Shown here: in pieces, positions 23,544 to 31,698 of the stretch
Position numbering within the stretch: position 1 is the stretch's first letter
Layout of the letters: every line of letters starts with the position of its first letter
Assembly (NCBI GenBank): GCA_028689545.1
Contig: JAQVCX010000020.1
Location: 1-40,622 of the forward strand
Reading direction: 5' to 3'
Origin: Parabacteroides sp.
GTDB taxonomy: Bacteria; Bacteroidota; Bacteroidia; Bacteroidales; Tannerellaceae
Length of the DNA: 40,622 bases
Made by a program: the position numbers and the translations under genes
Notes under the pieces: model-generated
Database searches by the model: none
Told to the model about the DNA's origin: nothing
The model's input: only the letters and a program-made list of their open reading frames with translations

Positions 23544-24830
23544 ATGAGTTATTTATTCACCTCCGAATCGGTGTCTGAAGGGCACCCCGATAAAGTAGCC
23601 GATCAAATATCGGATGCTTTGCTGGATGAGTTCTTGGCGTATGACAAGAGTTCTAAAGTTGCTTGCGAAACCCTTGTTACAACCGGACAGGTTGTCTTGG
23701 CTGGAGAAGTTAAATCAAGTGCGTATGTGGATGTGCAGGAAGTGGCACGTGGCGTGATCGAGAAGATTGGTTACACGAAAAGTGAGTACCAGTTTGAAGC
23801 GAAATCATGTGGTGTGTTCTCTTCTATCCATGAGCAGAGTGGCGACATCAACCGTGGCGTAGAGCGTGCGGATCCCTATGAGCAGGGAGCCGGTGACCAA
23901 GGTATGATGTTCGGTTACGCTACCAATGAGACTGAGAATTACATGCCTTTGGCGTTGGATTTATCTCATGGTTTATTATGGGAATTGGCGAAGATCCGTA
24001 AGGAAGAACTGGATTTGATGCCTTATTTGCGCCCGGACGCTAAGAGTCAGGTTACGATTGAATACGATGATAACGGTAAGCCGTTGCGTATCGATACGAT
24101 TGTGGTATCTACACAGCATGACGAGTTTATCGGCCCGAAAGGTATTTCGCAGAAGGAAGCGGATGAGGCTATGCAAAAGCGGATCGCCGCGGACGTGAAG
24201 AATATATTGATTCCTCGTGTGAAGGCGCAATATCCGGCTCATGTACAGGCTTTGTTCAATGATAATATTATTTATCATGTGAATCCGACCGGTAAGTTCG
24301 TGATCGGTGGCCCTCACGGTGATACCGGTCTGACCGGTCGTAAGATCATCGTGGATACATACGGAGGCAAGGGTGCTCATGGTGGTGGCGCTTTCTCAGG
24401 AAAGGACCCTTCCAAGGTAGATCGTTCGGCTGCTTACGCCGTTCGTCATATCGCTAAGAATATGGTCGCCGCTGGTGTGGCGGATGAGATGCTGGTACAG
24501 GTGTCTTATGCGATTGGTGTGGCTAAACCTATGAATATTTTCGTGAATACTTTTGGCCGTGCGAAGGTGAATATGACAGACGGAGAGATCGCCGCTAAGA
24601 TTTGGGACATCTTCGATATGCGTCCGAAAGCGATCGAGGAGCGTTTGAAATTGCGTAACCCGATTTATTTCGAGACCGCTTCTTATGGTCATATGGGACG
24701 TAAGCCTCAAACAGTGACGAAGACTTTCTCTTCCCGTTATTCGCCGAATCCGATTACTTGCGAGGTAGAGTTGTTCACATGGGAGAAGCTCGACTATGTA
24801 GATAAGATTAAGAACGTGTTCGGGCTATAA
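23544..24830 (+). CDS. metK: S-adenosylmethionine synthetase MetK
   Basis: 428 residues from the ATG at 23544 ([21 protein letters not shown]); the upstream open frame is leader RNA. Signatures are [17 protein letters not shown] and [19 protein letters not shown]. It makes SAM from methionine and ATP. The long structured leader with a SAM-II aptamer implies feedback control by the product. It is the main methyl donor source for, among others, MiaB, QueA and the rSAM enzyme in this window. Confidence 0.96.
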   Translation: MSYLFTSESVSEGHPDKVADQISDALLDEFLAYDKSSKVACETLVTTGQVVLAGEVKSSAYVDVQEVARGVIEKIGYTKSEYQFEAKSCGVFSSIHEQSGDINRGVERADPYEQGAGDQGMMFGYATNETENYMPLALDLSHGLLWELAKIRKEELDLMPYLRPDAKSQVTIEYDDNGKPLRIDTIVVSTQHDEFIGPKGISQKEADEAMQKRIAADVKNILIPRVKAQYPAHVQALFNDNIIYHVNPTGKFVIGGPHGDTGLTGRKIIVDTYGGKGAHGGGAFSGKDPSKVDRSAAYAVRHIAKNMVAAGVADEMLVQVSYAIGVAKPMNIFVNTFGRAKVNMTDGEIAAKIWDIFDMRPKAIEERLKLRNPIYFETASYGHMGRKPQTVTKTFSSRYSPNPITCEVELFTWEKLDYVDKIKNVFGL

Positions 24831-24872
24831 AATGGATGGAGCGTAAAAACGCACTCGTCATTTTATGCAGTA

Positions 24873-24947
24873 GTACTTCAAATGCCAATGAATATATACT
24901 TCAAGTGCCAACGCAGTATATATCCGTTGGCACTTGAAGTATATATT
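24873..24947. terminator. large perfect hairpin between convergent metK and mlaF
   Basis: Arms 24891-24913 and 24925-24947 are perfectly complementary over 23 bp with an 11-nt loop (word ACTTCAAGTGCCAACG). A decayed direct copy, ACTTCAAATGCCAATG, lies just upstream at about 24875-24890. It most likely acts as a bidirectional terminator; the extra copy suggests it derives from a repeated element. Confidence 0.75.
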
Positions 24948-24992
24948 CTCTGAAACAGGGATTCTTTCCGCTAGAATAGAATCTCTTTAGGC

Positions 24993-25763
24993 TTATCCCT
25001 CCTCTTGCTGCATCTCCACTTCTTTCACCTTCCTGAACAGGTCTGAGGCGAAGATGAAATCGTTCAACGCTTGGTTATTGGAGGTGATTACCTGTTCTTT
25101 TGTGCCCTGCCATTCTTTCACGCCTTCCTTGATAAAGATGATGTTTTCGCCGATGTTCATCACGGAGTTCATATCGTGGGTATTGATGACGGTTGTCATG
25201 TTGTACTCCACCGTGATGTCATGAATCAAATCATCGATCAATAGGGAGGTCTTGGGATCTAGGCCGGAGTTTGGCTCATCGCAGAACAGATATTTAGGAT
25301 TCAAGGAGATCGCTCTCGCTATGGCGGCACGTTTCATCATACCTCCACTGATCTCGGAAGGATATAGATGTCCGGCCTCGGACAGGTTTACACGTTCCAA
25401 ACAGAATTCCGCACGTTTCCTGCGCTCTTTCGTTGAGTCTTTTGAGAACATATCTAAAGGAAACATTACGTTTTCCATTACCGTCATGCTGTCGAATAAA
25501 GCGGAACCTTGGAACAACATACCCATTTCCCGACGCAGCATATTTAACTCATGCTTGTTCATCGAGATCAAGTCTCTGCCGTCGTATAATATCTGTCCGG
25601 TATCTGGTTTTATTAACCCAATGATATTCTTGATCAACACGGTCTTACCAGAACCGCTTCGCCCGATAATCAAGTTAGTCTTTCCTTCATCGAACGTAGT
25701 GCTAATATCTTTCAAGACCGTACGGCCATCGAAAGACTTCGTTAGATTTTTAACTTCGATCAT
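24993..25763 (-). CDS. MlaF-type ABC transporter ATPase
   Basis: 256 residues. Walker A GRSGSGKTVLIKNI, signature ISGGMMKRAAIARAI and Walker B YLFCDEPNSGLDP; the ISGGMMKR signature and DEPNSGLDP are typical of ATPases paired with MlaE permeases. The complex moves phospholipids between the inner and outer membranes to keep outer-membrane asymmetry. It lies 2 bp after the mlaE-like gene. No MlaD-type MCE substrate-binding gene follows, so the partner must be encoded elsewhere. Confidence 0.9.
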   Translation of the reverse strand: MIEVKNLTKSFDGRTVLKDISTTFDEGKTNLIIGRSGSGKTVLIKNIIGLIKPDTGQILYDGRDLISMNKHELNMLRREMGMLFQGSALFDSMTVMENVMFPLDMFSKDSTKERRKRAEFCLERVNLSEAGHLYPSEISGGMMKRAAIARAISLNPKYLFCDEPNSGLDPKTSLLIDDLIHDITVEYNMTTVINTHDMNSVMNIGENIIFIKEGVKEWQGTKEQVITSNNQALNDFIFASDLFRKVKEVEMQQEEG

Positions 25764-25765
25764 TT

Positions 25766-26512
25766 TTAAGTAAGCATTAAATGGGTTAATATTACGTCGG
25801 CAAGCAGAATCATGATGCTGCTCATGACCACGGCATTCGTACTTGCCTTACCTACCTCTAAAGCACCACCCTTTACATTATAGCCAAAATAGGCGGCGAT
25901 GGATGAGATGATGAACGCATATACTACGGATTTGACGATAGAATACCAAATGTAAAACTCGTTGAAGTAGAATTGCAAGCCGTACTCGAACGAGGAAGGA
26001 GTCATTCCCGTACTCGTTGAGTAACTGGCGAATATGCCGCCCATGATACCGGTGAACATACTGAAGATAACCAATACCGGAATAAAGATCATCAAACCGA
26101 GCATTTTCGGAAGGATCAGGAAATTGGCGGAATTAACACCCATGATTTCCATGGCGTCTATCTGCTCGGTGACTCGCATGGTCCCGATCTCGGAGGCGAT
26201 ATTACTACCTACTTTACCCGCTAGGATGAGTGCCATGATAGAGGAAGAGAATTCCAGCAAGATAATCTCACGGGTGGTATAGCCGATCGTAAACTTAGGA
26301 ATCAAGGGGGAACTGATATTCAAGGAGATCTGGATGGCGATAACCGTACCGATAAAGATCGAGATGATTACGACAATCCAAAGAGAATCGACTCCCAGCT
26401 TGTACACCTCCTTGACCAATTGCTTAAAGAACATACTCCATCGGTCGGGAAACGTTATGCTCTTCATCATCAATAGGGTGTACTCCCCCATTCTATGTAA
26501 TGCTTTATTCAT
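25766..26512 (-). CDS. MlaE-type ABC transporter permease
   Basis: 248 residues from the ATG at 26512 (MNKALHRMGEYTLLM). A TTG start at 26545 is possible but coincides with the predicted transcription start. It has about five membrane spans and the MlaE core GKVGSNIASEIGTMRVTEQIDAMEIMG, with the EQIDAME motif. It works with the downstream ATPase in lipid trafficking. The gene borders the AT-rich island to its right. Confidence 0.92.
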   Translation of the reverse strand: MNKALHRMGEYTLLMMKSITFPDRWSMFFKQLVKEVYKLGVDSLWIVVIISIFIGTVIAIQISLNISSPLIPKFTIGYTTREIILLEFSSSIMALILAGKVGSNIASEIGTMRVTEQIDAMEIMGVNSANFLILPKMLGLMIFIPVLVIFSMFTGIMGGIFASYSTSTGMTPSSFEYGLQFYFNEFYIWYSIVKSVVYAFIISSIAAYFGYNVKGGALEVGKASTNAVVMSSIMILLADVILTHLMLT

Positions 26513-26549
26513 TTTTATCTTGTCTTGATAAATTTCTGATTTCAATTTG

Positions 26550-26557
26550 CAAAGATA
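26550..26557 (-). promoter_or_regulatory. mlaEF promoter -7 element
   Basis: Minus strand TATCTTTG, a perfect -7 element, 38 bp before the ATG at 26512. The -33 position has no clear TTG. Confidence 0.6.
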
Positions 26558-26689
26558 GCGTAAAATCCACTAATAACCATATAACATCTTAGAAACAAGA
26601 TTGGTTTTATTTACAACAGGAATGAATATTCTGTGTTTTTTGGTACTTAAATGATGTTTTTTTGTGTGTTAACATATTTTACATGTAAA

Positions 26690-26724
26690 TATTGGTTTAA
26701 TTGTTGTTTTTTATTTTATCTTTA
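26690..26724 (+). promoter_or_regulatory. candidate promoter of the RiPP precursor gene
   Basis: TATCTTTA at 26717-26724 differs from TAnnTTTG only in the last base, and a TTG at 26692-26694 lies 22 nt upstream. It would give a leader of about 35 nt before the ATG at 26766. The whole gap 26558-26765 is very AT-rich, so chance matches are possible. Confidence 0.4.
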
Positions 26725-26765
26725 CAAAAAGGTTTTATTTGTTGACTTAATAAAATTTGATTGTT

Positions 26766-26948
26766 ATGAAGAATATTAAATCATTAAAGATCGAGGGAGC
26801 TAGAATCTTGAAGAAACAAGAGATGAAAGAGGTCTCGGGCGGTACGTCACAGTGCTGCTATTCAGATGGTATGTGGACTTCTACTTGTGGTGGTTCATGT
26901 GATGTTTGGTGTAAGCAGCTTTATGGACCAAATGCTTATTGCATGTGA
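26766..26948 (+). CDS. double-glycine-leader, six-cysteine RiPP precursor
   Basis: 60 residues. The leader (26 aa) ends in LKKQEMKEVSGG, the Bacteroidales double-glycine leader style seen in natural-product precursors (TIGR04149-like) and a classical C39 peptidase cleavage site. The predicted core is 34 residues, begins TSQCCYSDGMWT and has cysteines at core positions 4, 5, 15, 19, 23 and 33; six cysteines allow three disulfides. It also has Ser, Thr and Tyr residues that a glycosyltransferase could use. The ATG at 26766 is taken over the TTG at 26757. It is followed by a terminator-like hairpin and then by maturation-type genes. No homologue is recalled for the core. Confidence 0.82.
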   Translation: MKNIKSLKIEGARILKKQEMKEVSGGTSQCCYSDGMWTSTCGGSCDVWCKQLYGPNAYCM

Positions 26949-26970
26949 TGCATAAAGTTGTTTTGAGCGA

Positions 26971-27010
26971 AGCTGGATAGAGCTTTTGAATCTATCCAGT
27001 TTAATTTTTT
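26971..27010 (+). terminator. hairpin with T-tail between precursor and downstream genes
   Basis: CTGGATAGA (26973-26981) and TCTATCCAG (26991-26999) form a perfect 9-bp stem with a 9-nt loop, followed by TTTAATTTTTTATT. It lies 24 bp after the precursor stop and 20 bp before the next gene. It probably acts as a partial terminator giving more precursor than processing-gene mRNA, a usual arrangement in peptide clusters. Confidence 0.75.
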
Positions 27011-27029
27011 ATTGATAAAAAATGATGTT

Positions 27030-28202
27030 ATGAAAAAACTGTTTCTGTTATTGATGATTTTCTTTTCTTGTAATAAGCTTGAAAAGGATATAGAATTAGT
27101 TCAATTCAATTCACAAGCAAATTGTGTTGAAAAAGAGTTTTTATTGGAAGATATTGCTGATGTCTCTTATGTGTTTTTTAAAATGGATAAAGATGGAGCT
27201 GTTTTCCGAGGTAAACCACTCCATATTACTCAAAATACGGTCGTAATGTTTGATTTTCCAACAGGTGATTTTCATTTGTTTGATTTGAGGGGGAATTTGG
27301 TTTCTTGTTTTAATCATAAAGGAATGGGCCCCGATGATTACATGAGTGTTATTAGTGCCTTTGTTGACGAAAGAAAAGACGAACTTTATGTCGTAGAGAA
27401 AAATAAAATCAAAATATATAGTAAAACGGGTACATTTATTCGAACTTTAAATTTACCTAAAGATGCATGGGTGTATGAAGCTGTAGACTATGATGATAGC
27501 TCAATTTTGTTGGTGGATAACTATGAACGAGCAACCGGAACTTATGCTGATTTAGCGAACACTGATGCTGATACTTATATGGAGCCATTCGTGCGTATTT
27601 CCAAAGAGGATGGACGTGTTATCGAGTATGTAACTGTACCAAAAGATTTTTCGGTAGATATGACAGCACCTTTTCAGGTGGGTGAGAGAACTATGAAAAT
27701 TGGTGGGCCGCTTTATCGCATAGTTTCAAACAAAGATGGCTTTTTGTTGTCCAATCCAGAAATAGATACATTATTCCTTTTTTCAAGAGAAGAGAAGTTG
27801 AGCCCAATATGGGTACATAATCCATCTGTGAAGGATATGGAAACAAAGAACTATCTAAATGCTTATGTGGAAGCTGGAGGCTATCAATTTTTTGAAAAAG
27901 TAACATTGAAAGTAGAAAAGACCCCACCTCTTCCTTCTGTAGCCTTGCTATTTGAATCAAAGACAAATACCTTTTTTCGTCAAAAGGTTATGATGAAAGA
28001 TTTTGAGGGAGAGATCATTCCAATAACTCCTGAAATTATTCAACGGACAAGAAATGCGTATGTGGGGCATGTGATGCTTTCGCTTCCAAAATTGAAGGAA
28101 GCTCTTGAGGCCGGTCGTTTGAGTGGCAGGTTGAAAGAAATTGTTTCTGCCTCAAGCGAAGAAGGTAACGATATATTGATGTTACTTCATTTTAAGCATT
28201 GA
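27030..28202 (+). CDS. 6-bladed beta-propeller lipoprotein in RiPP island
   Basis: 390 residues from the ATG at 27030 (MKKLFLLLMIFFSC), where a short signal ends in the lipobox FFSC. The body reads as a six-bladed propeller of the Bacteroidetes type: FDFPTGDFHLFDLRGNLV, the GKGP-like KGMGPDDY word, then DELYVVEKNKIKIYSKTG. Such lipoproteins commonly sit beside Bacteroidetes GG-leader peptide genes, but their job is unknown; they may bind the peptide outside the cell, give self-protection or help secretion. The AT-rich codon use differs from the flanking housekeeping genes. Confidence 0.75.
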   Translation: MKKLFLLLMIFFSCNKLEKDIELVQFNSQANCVEKEFLLEDIADVSYVFFKMDKDGAVFRGKPLHITQNTVVMFDFPTGDFHLFDLRGNLVSCFNHKGMGPDDYMSVISAFVDERKDELYVVEKNKIKIYSKTGTFIRTLNLPKDAWVYEAVDYDDSSILLVDNYERATGTYADLANTDADTYMEPFVRISKEDGRVIEYVTVPKDFSVDMTAPFQVGERTMKIGGPLYRIVSNKDGFLLSNPEIDTLFLFSREEKLSPIWVHNPSVKDMETKNYLNAYVEAGGYQFFEKVTLKVEKTPPLPSVALLFESKTNTFFRQKVMMKDFEGEIIPITPEIIQRTRNAYVGHVMLSLPKLKEALEAGRLSGRLKEIVSASSEEGNDILMLLHFKH

Positions 28203-28264
28203 CATAACAGGTTGTTTAAGATTCAAAAAGAGGAACTGTTTGTTTTGTTACTAAAGTAATTTTG

Positions 28265-29833
28265 ATGATTATGGATGATATATTTGTACGATATTTGAAA
28301 CTTTTGGGTGTGAAATACACGAAAAAGTATGCAAAAGAATTGTGTGAATCTAATCCGAATAAAAATAATCTATATGGATTGTCTTCTTTGTTGGATAAAT
28401 ATCAAGTGGATAATGAAGGATTGTTACTTGATAGATCAAAATCATCGCTGTCTAAAATAGATCCTCCTTTTGTCGTTGAGATGAAAGAAGGCTTTGGAAT
28501 TGTGCTTGAAAAGGATGCCGAGAAAATAAATTTGCTGATATCAAAAAAGAAGAAAACGATAAGTTGTGATGAATTTGTTAAAAATTGGTCGGGAGTCGTT
28601 CTAATAAGTGAGATTAACGAAAAATCAGGAGAGCCTAATTATAGCGAAAATAGGAAGGCTTCGTTGTTGAGTATATTTGAAAAATGTCTTTTTGGGACAT
28701 CGTTAATTTTGTTTTTGTTGTTTTGTGGTATTGAAAATGGATTGTTTAGTGAGTGTGGATTGGTTTTTTCTTTGCTTTTGAATATAATAGGTTTTTGTGT
28801 ATGCTGGTTGCTTATTGATAATCAAATAGATTCTTCTCGTGGATATATAGATAGTCTTTGTCCTTTATTGGGAGGAGGAAAAGATTGTAATCATATCTTG
28901 AAATCAGATGCATCTAGATTGTTTGGATATATAGCATGGAGTGAAATTGGAATAAGTTTCTATATTTCCAATTTATGGTTGATTTTTTGTTTTACGAATC
29001 TCTATGCTTATTTGTCTGTTATTTCTGTGTGCTCATTATTGTTTACTTTTTGGAGTGTATATTATCAAAAATATGAAGCGAAGGAATGGTGCTTTTTATG
29101 TTTGCTAGTGGTCTTTTCTTTGTGGTTGCTGTTTGTTAATAATCTTGTTTTTGGGTTGATTAAGATACCAAATTTTAAGGGAGGGGATTTGATTTCTGTA
29201 TTATGCATATATCTTATACCTTTGTTTTGCGTTCATTTATTACTGCCTGTTTTTATGAAATTTTCAAAATTAACGGAAGTGTCTAGGCGATTTAAGCAGT
29301 TGAAATCTGATGAGGATATATTTAGAAGTTTATTGAAATCATCGAGGAAATATGTGATAGATAAGTATCTTGGTATTTTTTGGGGGGATTTTGAGGCTAA
29401 AAATACAATTACTGTTATTTCAAATCCTTATTGTAAACCTTGTGGAGAAATACATTCTAGTTTAAAAGCGATGTTGGTAAATACTGGAGCGAAGTATAAT
29501 ATTCAATATATTTTTGTAACATATAATCAGACTCTGGAAAAGAGTATTGCTCTTTTTATGGCCATGAGCCAAAATCTAAGTCCTTCAAAATTTGATGCTT
29601 TCTTAGATGATTGGTTTTCTTCTGATGACAGGAAGAAGCAAGATATAATGAATAGAAAATATTTATTTAATTTTAATGATGAATGTTGGTTGGAGAATAT
29701 CAAAGATCAGAAAAAATTCGCAAAGTCTGTAGATGTAATGGCCACCCCTACTTTGTTTTTTAATGGATATTTATTACCGGATAAATATGATGTGGAGGAT
29801 TTAGTTGAGTTTTATGATGTTGATGTAGATTAA
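28265..29833 (+). CDS. C39-like / VKOR / thioredoxin fusion membrane protein
   Basis: About 522 residues in three parts. Residues 1-120 resemble a C39 peptidase fold but lack the catalytic Cys and His (the His position reads EGFG; the end DEFVKNWSGVVLISE is typical of C39). Residues about 140-335 are membrane spans with a VKOR domain: loop cysteines SLCPLLGGGKDCNHIL and the redox-site WCFLC. Residues about 365-515 are a thioredoxin/DsbA-like domain with CKPC (near 390) and the cis-Pro in ATPTLF. VKOR fused to thioredoxin makes disulfides in exported proteins, which suits the six-cysteine core. The dead C39 domain may hold the GG leader. ATG at 28265 or 28271 is equally possible. Confidence 0.82.
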   Translation: MIMDDIFVRYLKLLGVKYTKKYAKELCESNPNKNNLYGLSSLLDKYQVDNEGLLLDRSKSSLSKIDPPFVVEMKEGFGIVLEKDAEKINLLISKKKKTISCDEFVKNWSGVVLISEINEKSGEPNYSENRKASLLSIFEKCLFGTSLILFLLFCGIENGLFSECGLVFSLLLNIIGFCVCWLLIDNQIDSSRGYIDSLCPLLGGGKDCNHILKSDASRLFGYIAWSEIGISFYISNLWLIFCFTNLYAYLSVISVCSLLFTFWSVYYQKYEAKEWCFLCLLVVFSLWLLFVNNLVFGLIKIPNFKGGDLISVLCIYLIPLFCVHLLLPVFMKFSKLTEVSRRFKQLKSDEDIFRSLLKSSRKYVIDKYLGIFWGDFEAKNTITVISNPYCKPCGEIHSSLKAMLVNTGAKYNIQYIFVTYNQTLEKSIALFMAMSQNLSPSKFDAFLDDWFSSDDRKKQDIMNRKYLFNFNDECWLENIKDQKKFAKSVDVMATPTLFFNGYLLPDKYDVEDLVEFYDVDVD

Positions 29834-29845
29834 TTGTAGTAATAT

Positions 29846-30871
29846 ATGCTAAGTGAACAGTTGATAAATAGACTAATATCTTCATTAGATGGCGATTTTC
29901 CGTTAGGATTGACTTATGGGAAAATGGGAGTTTGTATCTATTTTTACCAAATGGAACGATTAGGGAAAACGAATCAATATAGAGTGATAGGAGATAAAGT
30001 CTTGGATGATGTGTTAACGGAAATTTCTTCTGTTGAATCCTTGAATCTGGAAGAAGGATTGGCTGGAATTGCTTTAGGATTAATCTTTTTAGTGAGGAGA
30101 AAATATATTGAGGCAAATTTGAATGAACTGTTAGTCGAGGTGGATGATTTAATTTATAAATATTTGATATTTCATGAAAATAAGAGTATTATTCCTGTTA
30201 AAGATATCTTAGGTTATATTTACTATTTTAATATACGTTTGGAGGAGATTTCTAGTGAACAGGATCAATTAGTATTTAAAGATGTAATAGCTTATTTAGT
30301 TGAGTGCTTGTACGAGAATGTCGATGAAAACATCTTTAATGATTATGATAAGTTTTCAGTCTATTATTATCAACAGCCTTTGTTGTTTTTTATTTTTGCA
30401 GGTTTGTTAGAAAAAGGAATTTATACTTCAAGGATTTTTTATATTCTTAACGAATGGAAAATGAGGTTGATAACTCGAATTCCTTTATTGCATATGAATC
30501 GCTTATATCTGTTATGGGGTATGTTGGCTATTAAGCCGTTTCTTAAGGATACGGATTTTATTCAGTATGTTGATCGGATAAAACGCAGTGTGGATATTAA
30601 ATATTTAATAGAAAGAGAAATAAATGCTAAGAATATATTTGTTAGTAATGGGTATTCTTTGCTATTTGTCTTATTGAAATGGATTGATAAAAAATATCCT
30701 TTATATAGCTTTGCTTATGATGAAAATCAGATTATTAATAGAATTAGAACATCTCCTGCTTGGAAGGACTTGCAGGAGATCCCCTCGTTTTACCGGATTC
30801 ATAGAGGATTGCTAAATGGATTCTTGGGAGTTGATTTGCTTCTTTTTTCAAATGAAATGTTAGATAAATAG
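29846..30871 (+). CDS. LanC-like protein lacking zinc ligands
   Basis: 341 residues. Repeated LanC-style turns appear in order: GLTYGKMGVCIYFY, EEGLAGIALGLIFLV and, near the C-terminus, HRGLLNGFLGVDLLLF, suggesting an alpha/alpha barrel. The zinc-binding WCYG and CHG motifs of lanthionine cyclases are absent, so catalysis of thioether rings is unlikely. It could act as a peptide-binding or scaffold protein. It is 12 bp after the VKOR fusion gene and 10 bp before the glycosyltransferase gene, so it is part of one operon. Assignment rests on these motifs only; a dehydratase (LanB/LanM) gene is not present. Confidence 0.65.
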   Translation: MLSEQLINRLISSLDGDFPLGLTYGKMGVCIYFYQMERLGKTNQYRVIGDKVLDDVLTEISSVESLNLEEGLAGIALGLIFLVRRKYIEANLNELLVEVDDLIYKYLIFHENKSIIPVKDILGYIYYFNIRLEEISSEQDQLVFKDVIAYLVECLYENVDENIFNDYDKFSVYYYQQPLLFFIFAGLLEKGIYTSRIFYILNEWKMRLITRIPLLHMNRLYLLWGMLAIKPFLKDTDFIQYVDRIKRSVDIKYLIEREINAKNIFVSNGYSLLFVLLKWIDKKYPLYSFAYDENQIINRIRTSPAWKDLQEIPSFYRIHRGLLNGFLGVDLLLFSNEMLDK

Positions 30872-30881
30872 GCTTCTGTGT

Positions 30882-31667
30882 ATGAAAAGAAATTTTTTAG
30901 ACGTTACTTTCTTAATTCCTGTTAGGATCGATTCTTTGATTCGACTTGAAAATTTATTGTTGACTGTTAGGTTTATAAAAAGACAATTTGATACTCATAT
31001 AATGGTGTTAGAAGCTGCTCCATATCCTAATGGAATCATTCAATTTTTATTGGGAGAAGATATCGATTATATGTTTGTGCAAACTGACGATCCTATTTAT
31101 CATAAAACAAAGTATTTGAATTTGTTGACAAAGAAGGCTACTACTAATATAGTCTCTATATGGGATGCTGATATTATTATTCCTTATGAACAAATAATAA
31201 TGGCGGTTGAAGCTATAAGGATAAATGATTATGATGTTGCATATCCTTATGATGGAGAGTTTTTAGATACTTCTTTCATTTTGAGAAAACATTATTTTAT
31301 TAATCATGATATAAGTTTCTTACTAGCGAACAAGGGGAAAATGAAATTGCTTTATACTTTTGAAGGTATAATTGGTGCAGTTGGAGGGGCTGTTTTTGTG
31401 AAAAGAGAAAAGTATGTTTTTTCGGGCATGGAAAATGAGGATTTTTATGGTTGGGGGTTAGAGGATGGAGAACGACATTATCGTTGGCTAGGATTTGGGT
31501 TCAGAATTTATCGTTCTTCTGGTTGCCTTTTTCATTTATCGCATCCAAGAGATATTAATGGAAGTTTTTATTCTGAGGCACAAAAAATAAAAGCCTATCA
31601 TTCTTTAAATGAGGTTGTAAATTATACGAAGGAGGAATTGATTGAAAAGTTTTCTATACAGCTTTAA
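30882..31667 (+). CDS. GT-A-fold glycosyltransferase in RiPP island
   Basis: 261 residues, no signal peptide, so cytoplasmic. The fold starts VTFLIPVRIDSLIRLENL, the nucleotide-sugar/metal site is WDADI (DxD), and the C-terminal half has GGAVFVKREKY followed by NEDFYGWGLEDGE, the pattern of galactosyltransferase-type GT-A enzymes (GT7-C-like), and a later His (HLSHPRD) that may bind the metal. It should transfer a sugar from a nucleotide donor; the acceptor is unknown. Being last in the operon with a cysteine-rich precursor, it may glycosylate the core peptide, as in glycocins (inference). Confidence 0.8.
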   Translation: MKRNFLDVTFLIPVRIDSLIRLENLLLTVRFIKRQFDTHIMVLEAAPYPNGIIQFLLGEDIDYMFVQTDDPIYHKTKYLNLLTKKATTNIVSIWDADIIIPYEQIIMAVEAIRINDYDVAYPYDGEFLDTSFILRKHYFINHDISFLLANKGKMKLLYTFEGIIGAVGGAVFVKREKYVFSGMENEDFYGWGLEDGERHYRWLGFGFRIYRSSGCLFHLSHPRDINGSFYSEAQKIKAYHSLNEVVNYTKEELIEKFSIQL

Positions 31668-31698
31668 CTTGATGGTCACTTTAGATTGCGCATGGTAA

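Noticed and set aside
29846-30871. Functional lanthionine cyclase
   Set aside because: Zinc ligands are missing and no dehydratase gene is present, so lanthipeptide formation is not supported.
26570-31670. Classical mobile element
   Set aside because: No integrase, transposase, relaxase, terminal repeats or tRNA attachment site was found at the edges; only composition and the GH43 remnant suggest transfer.
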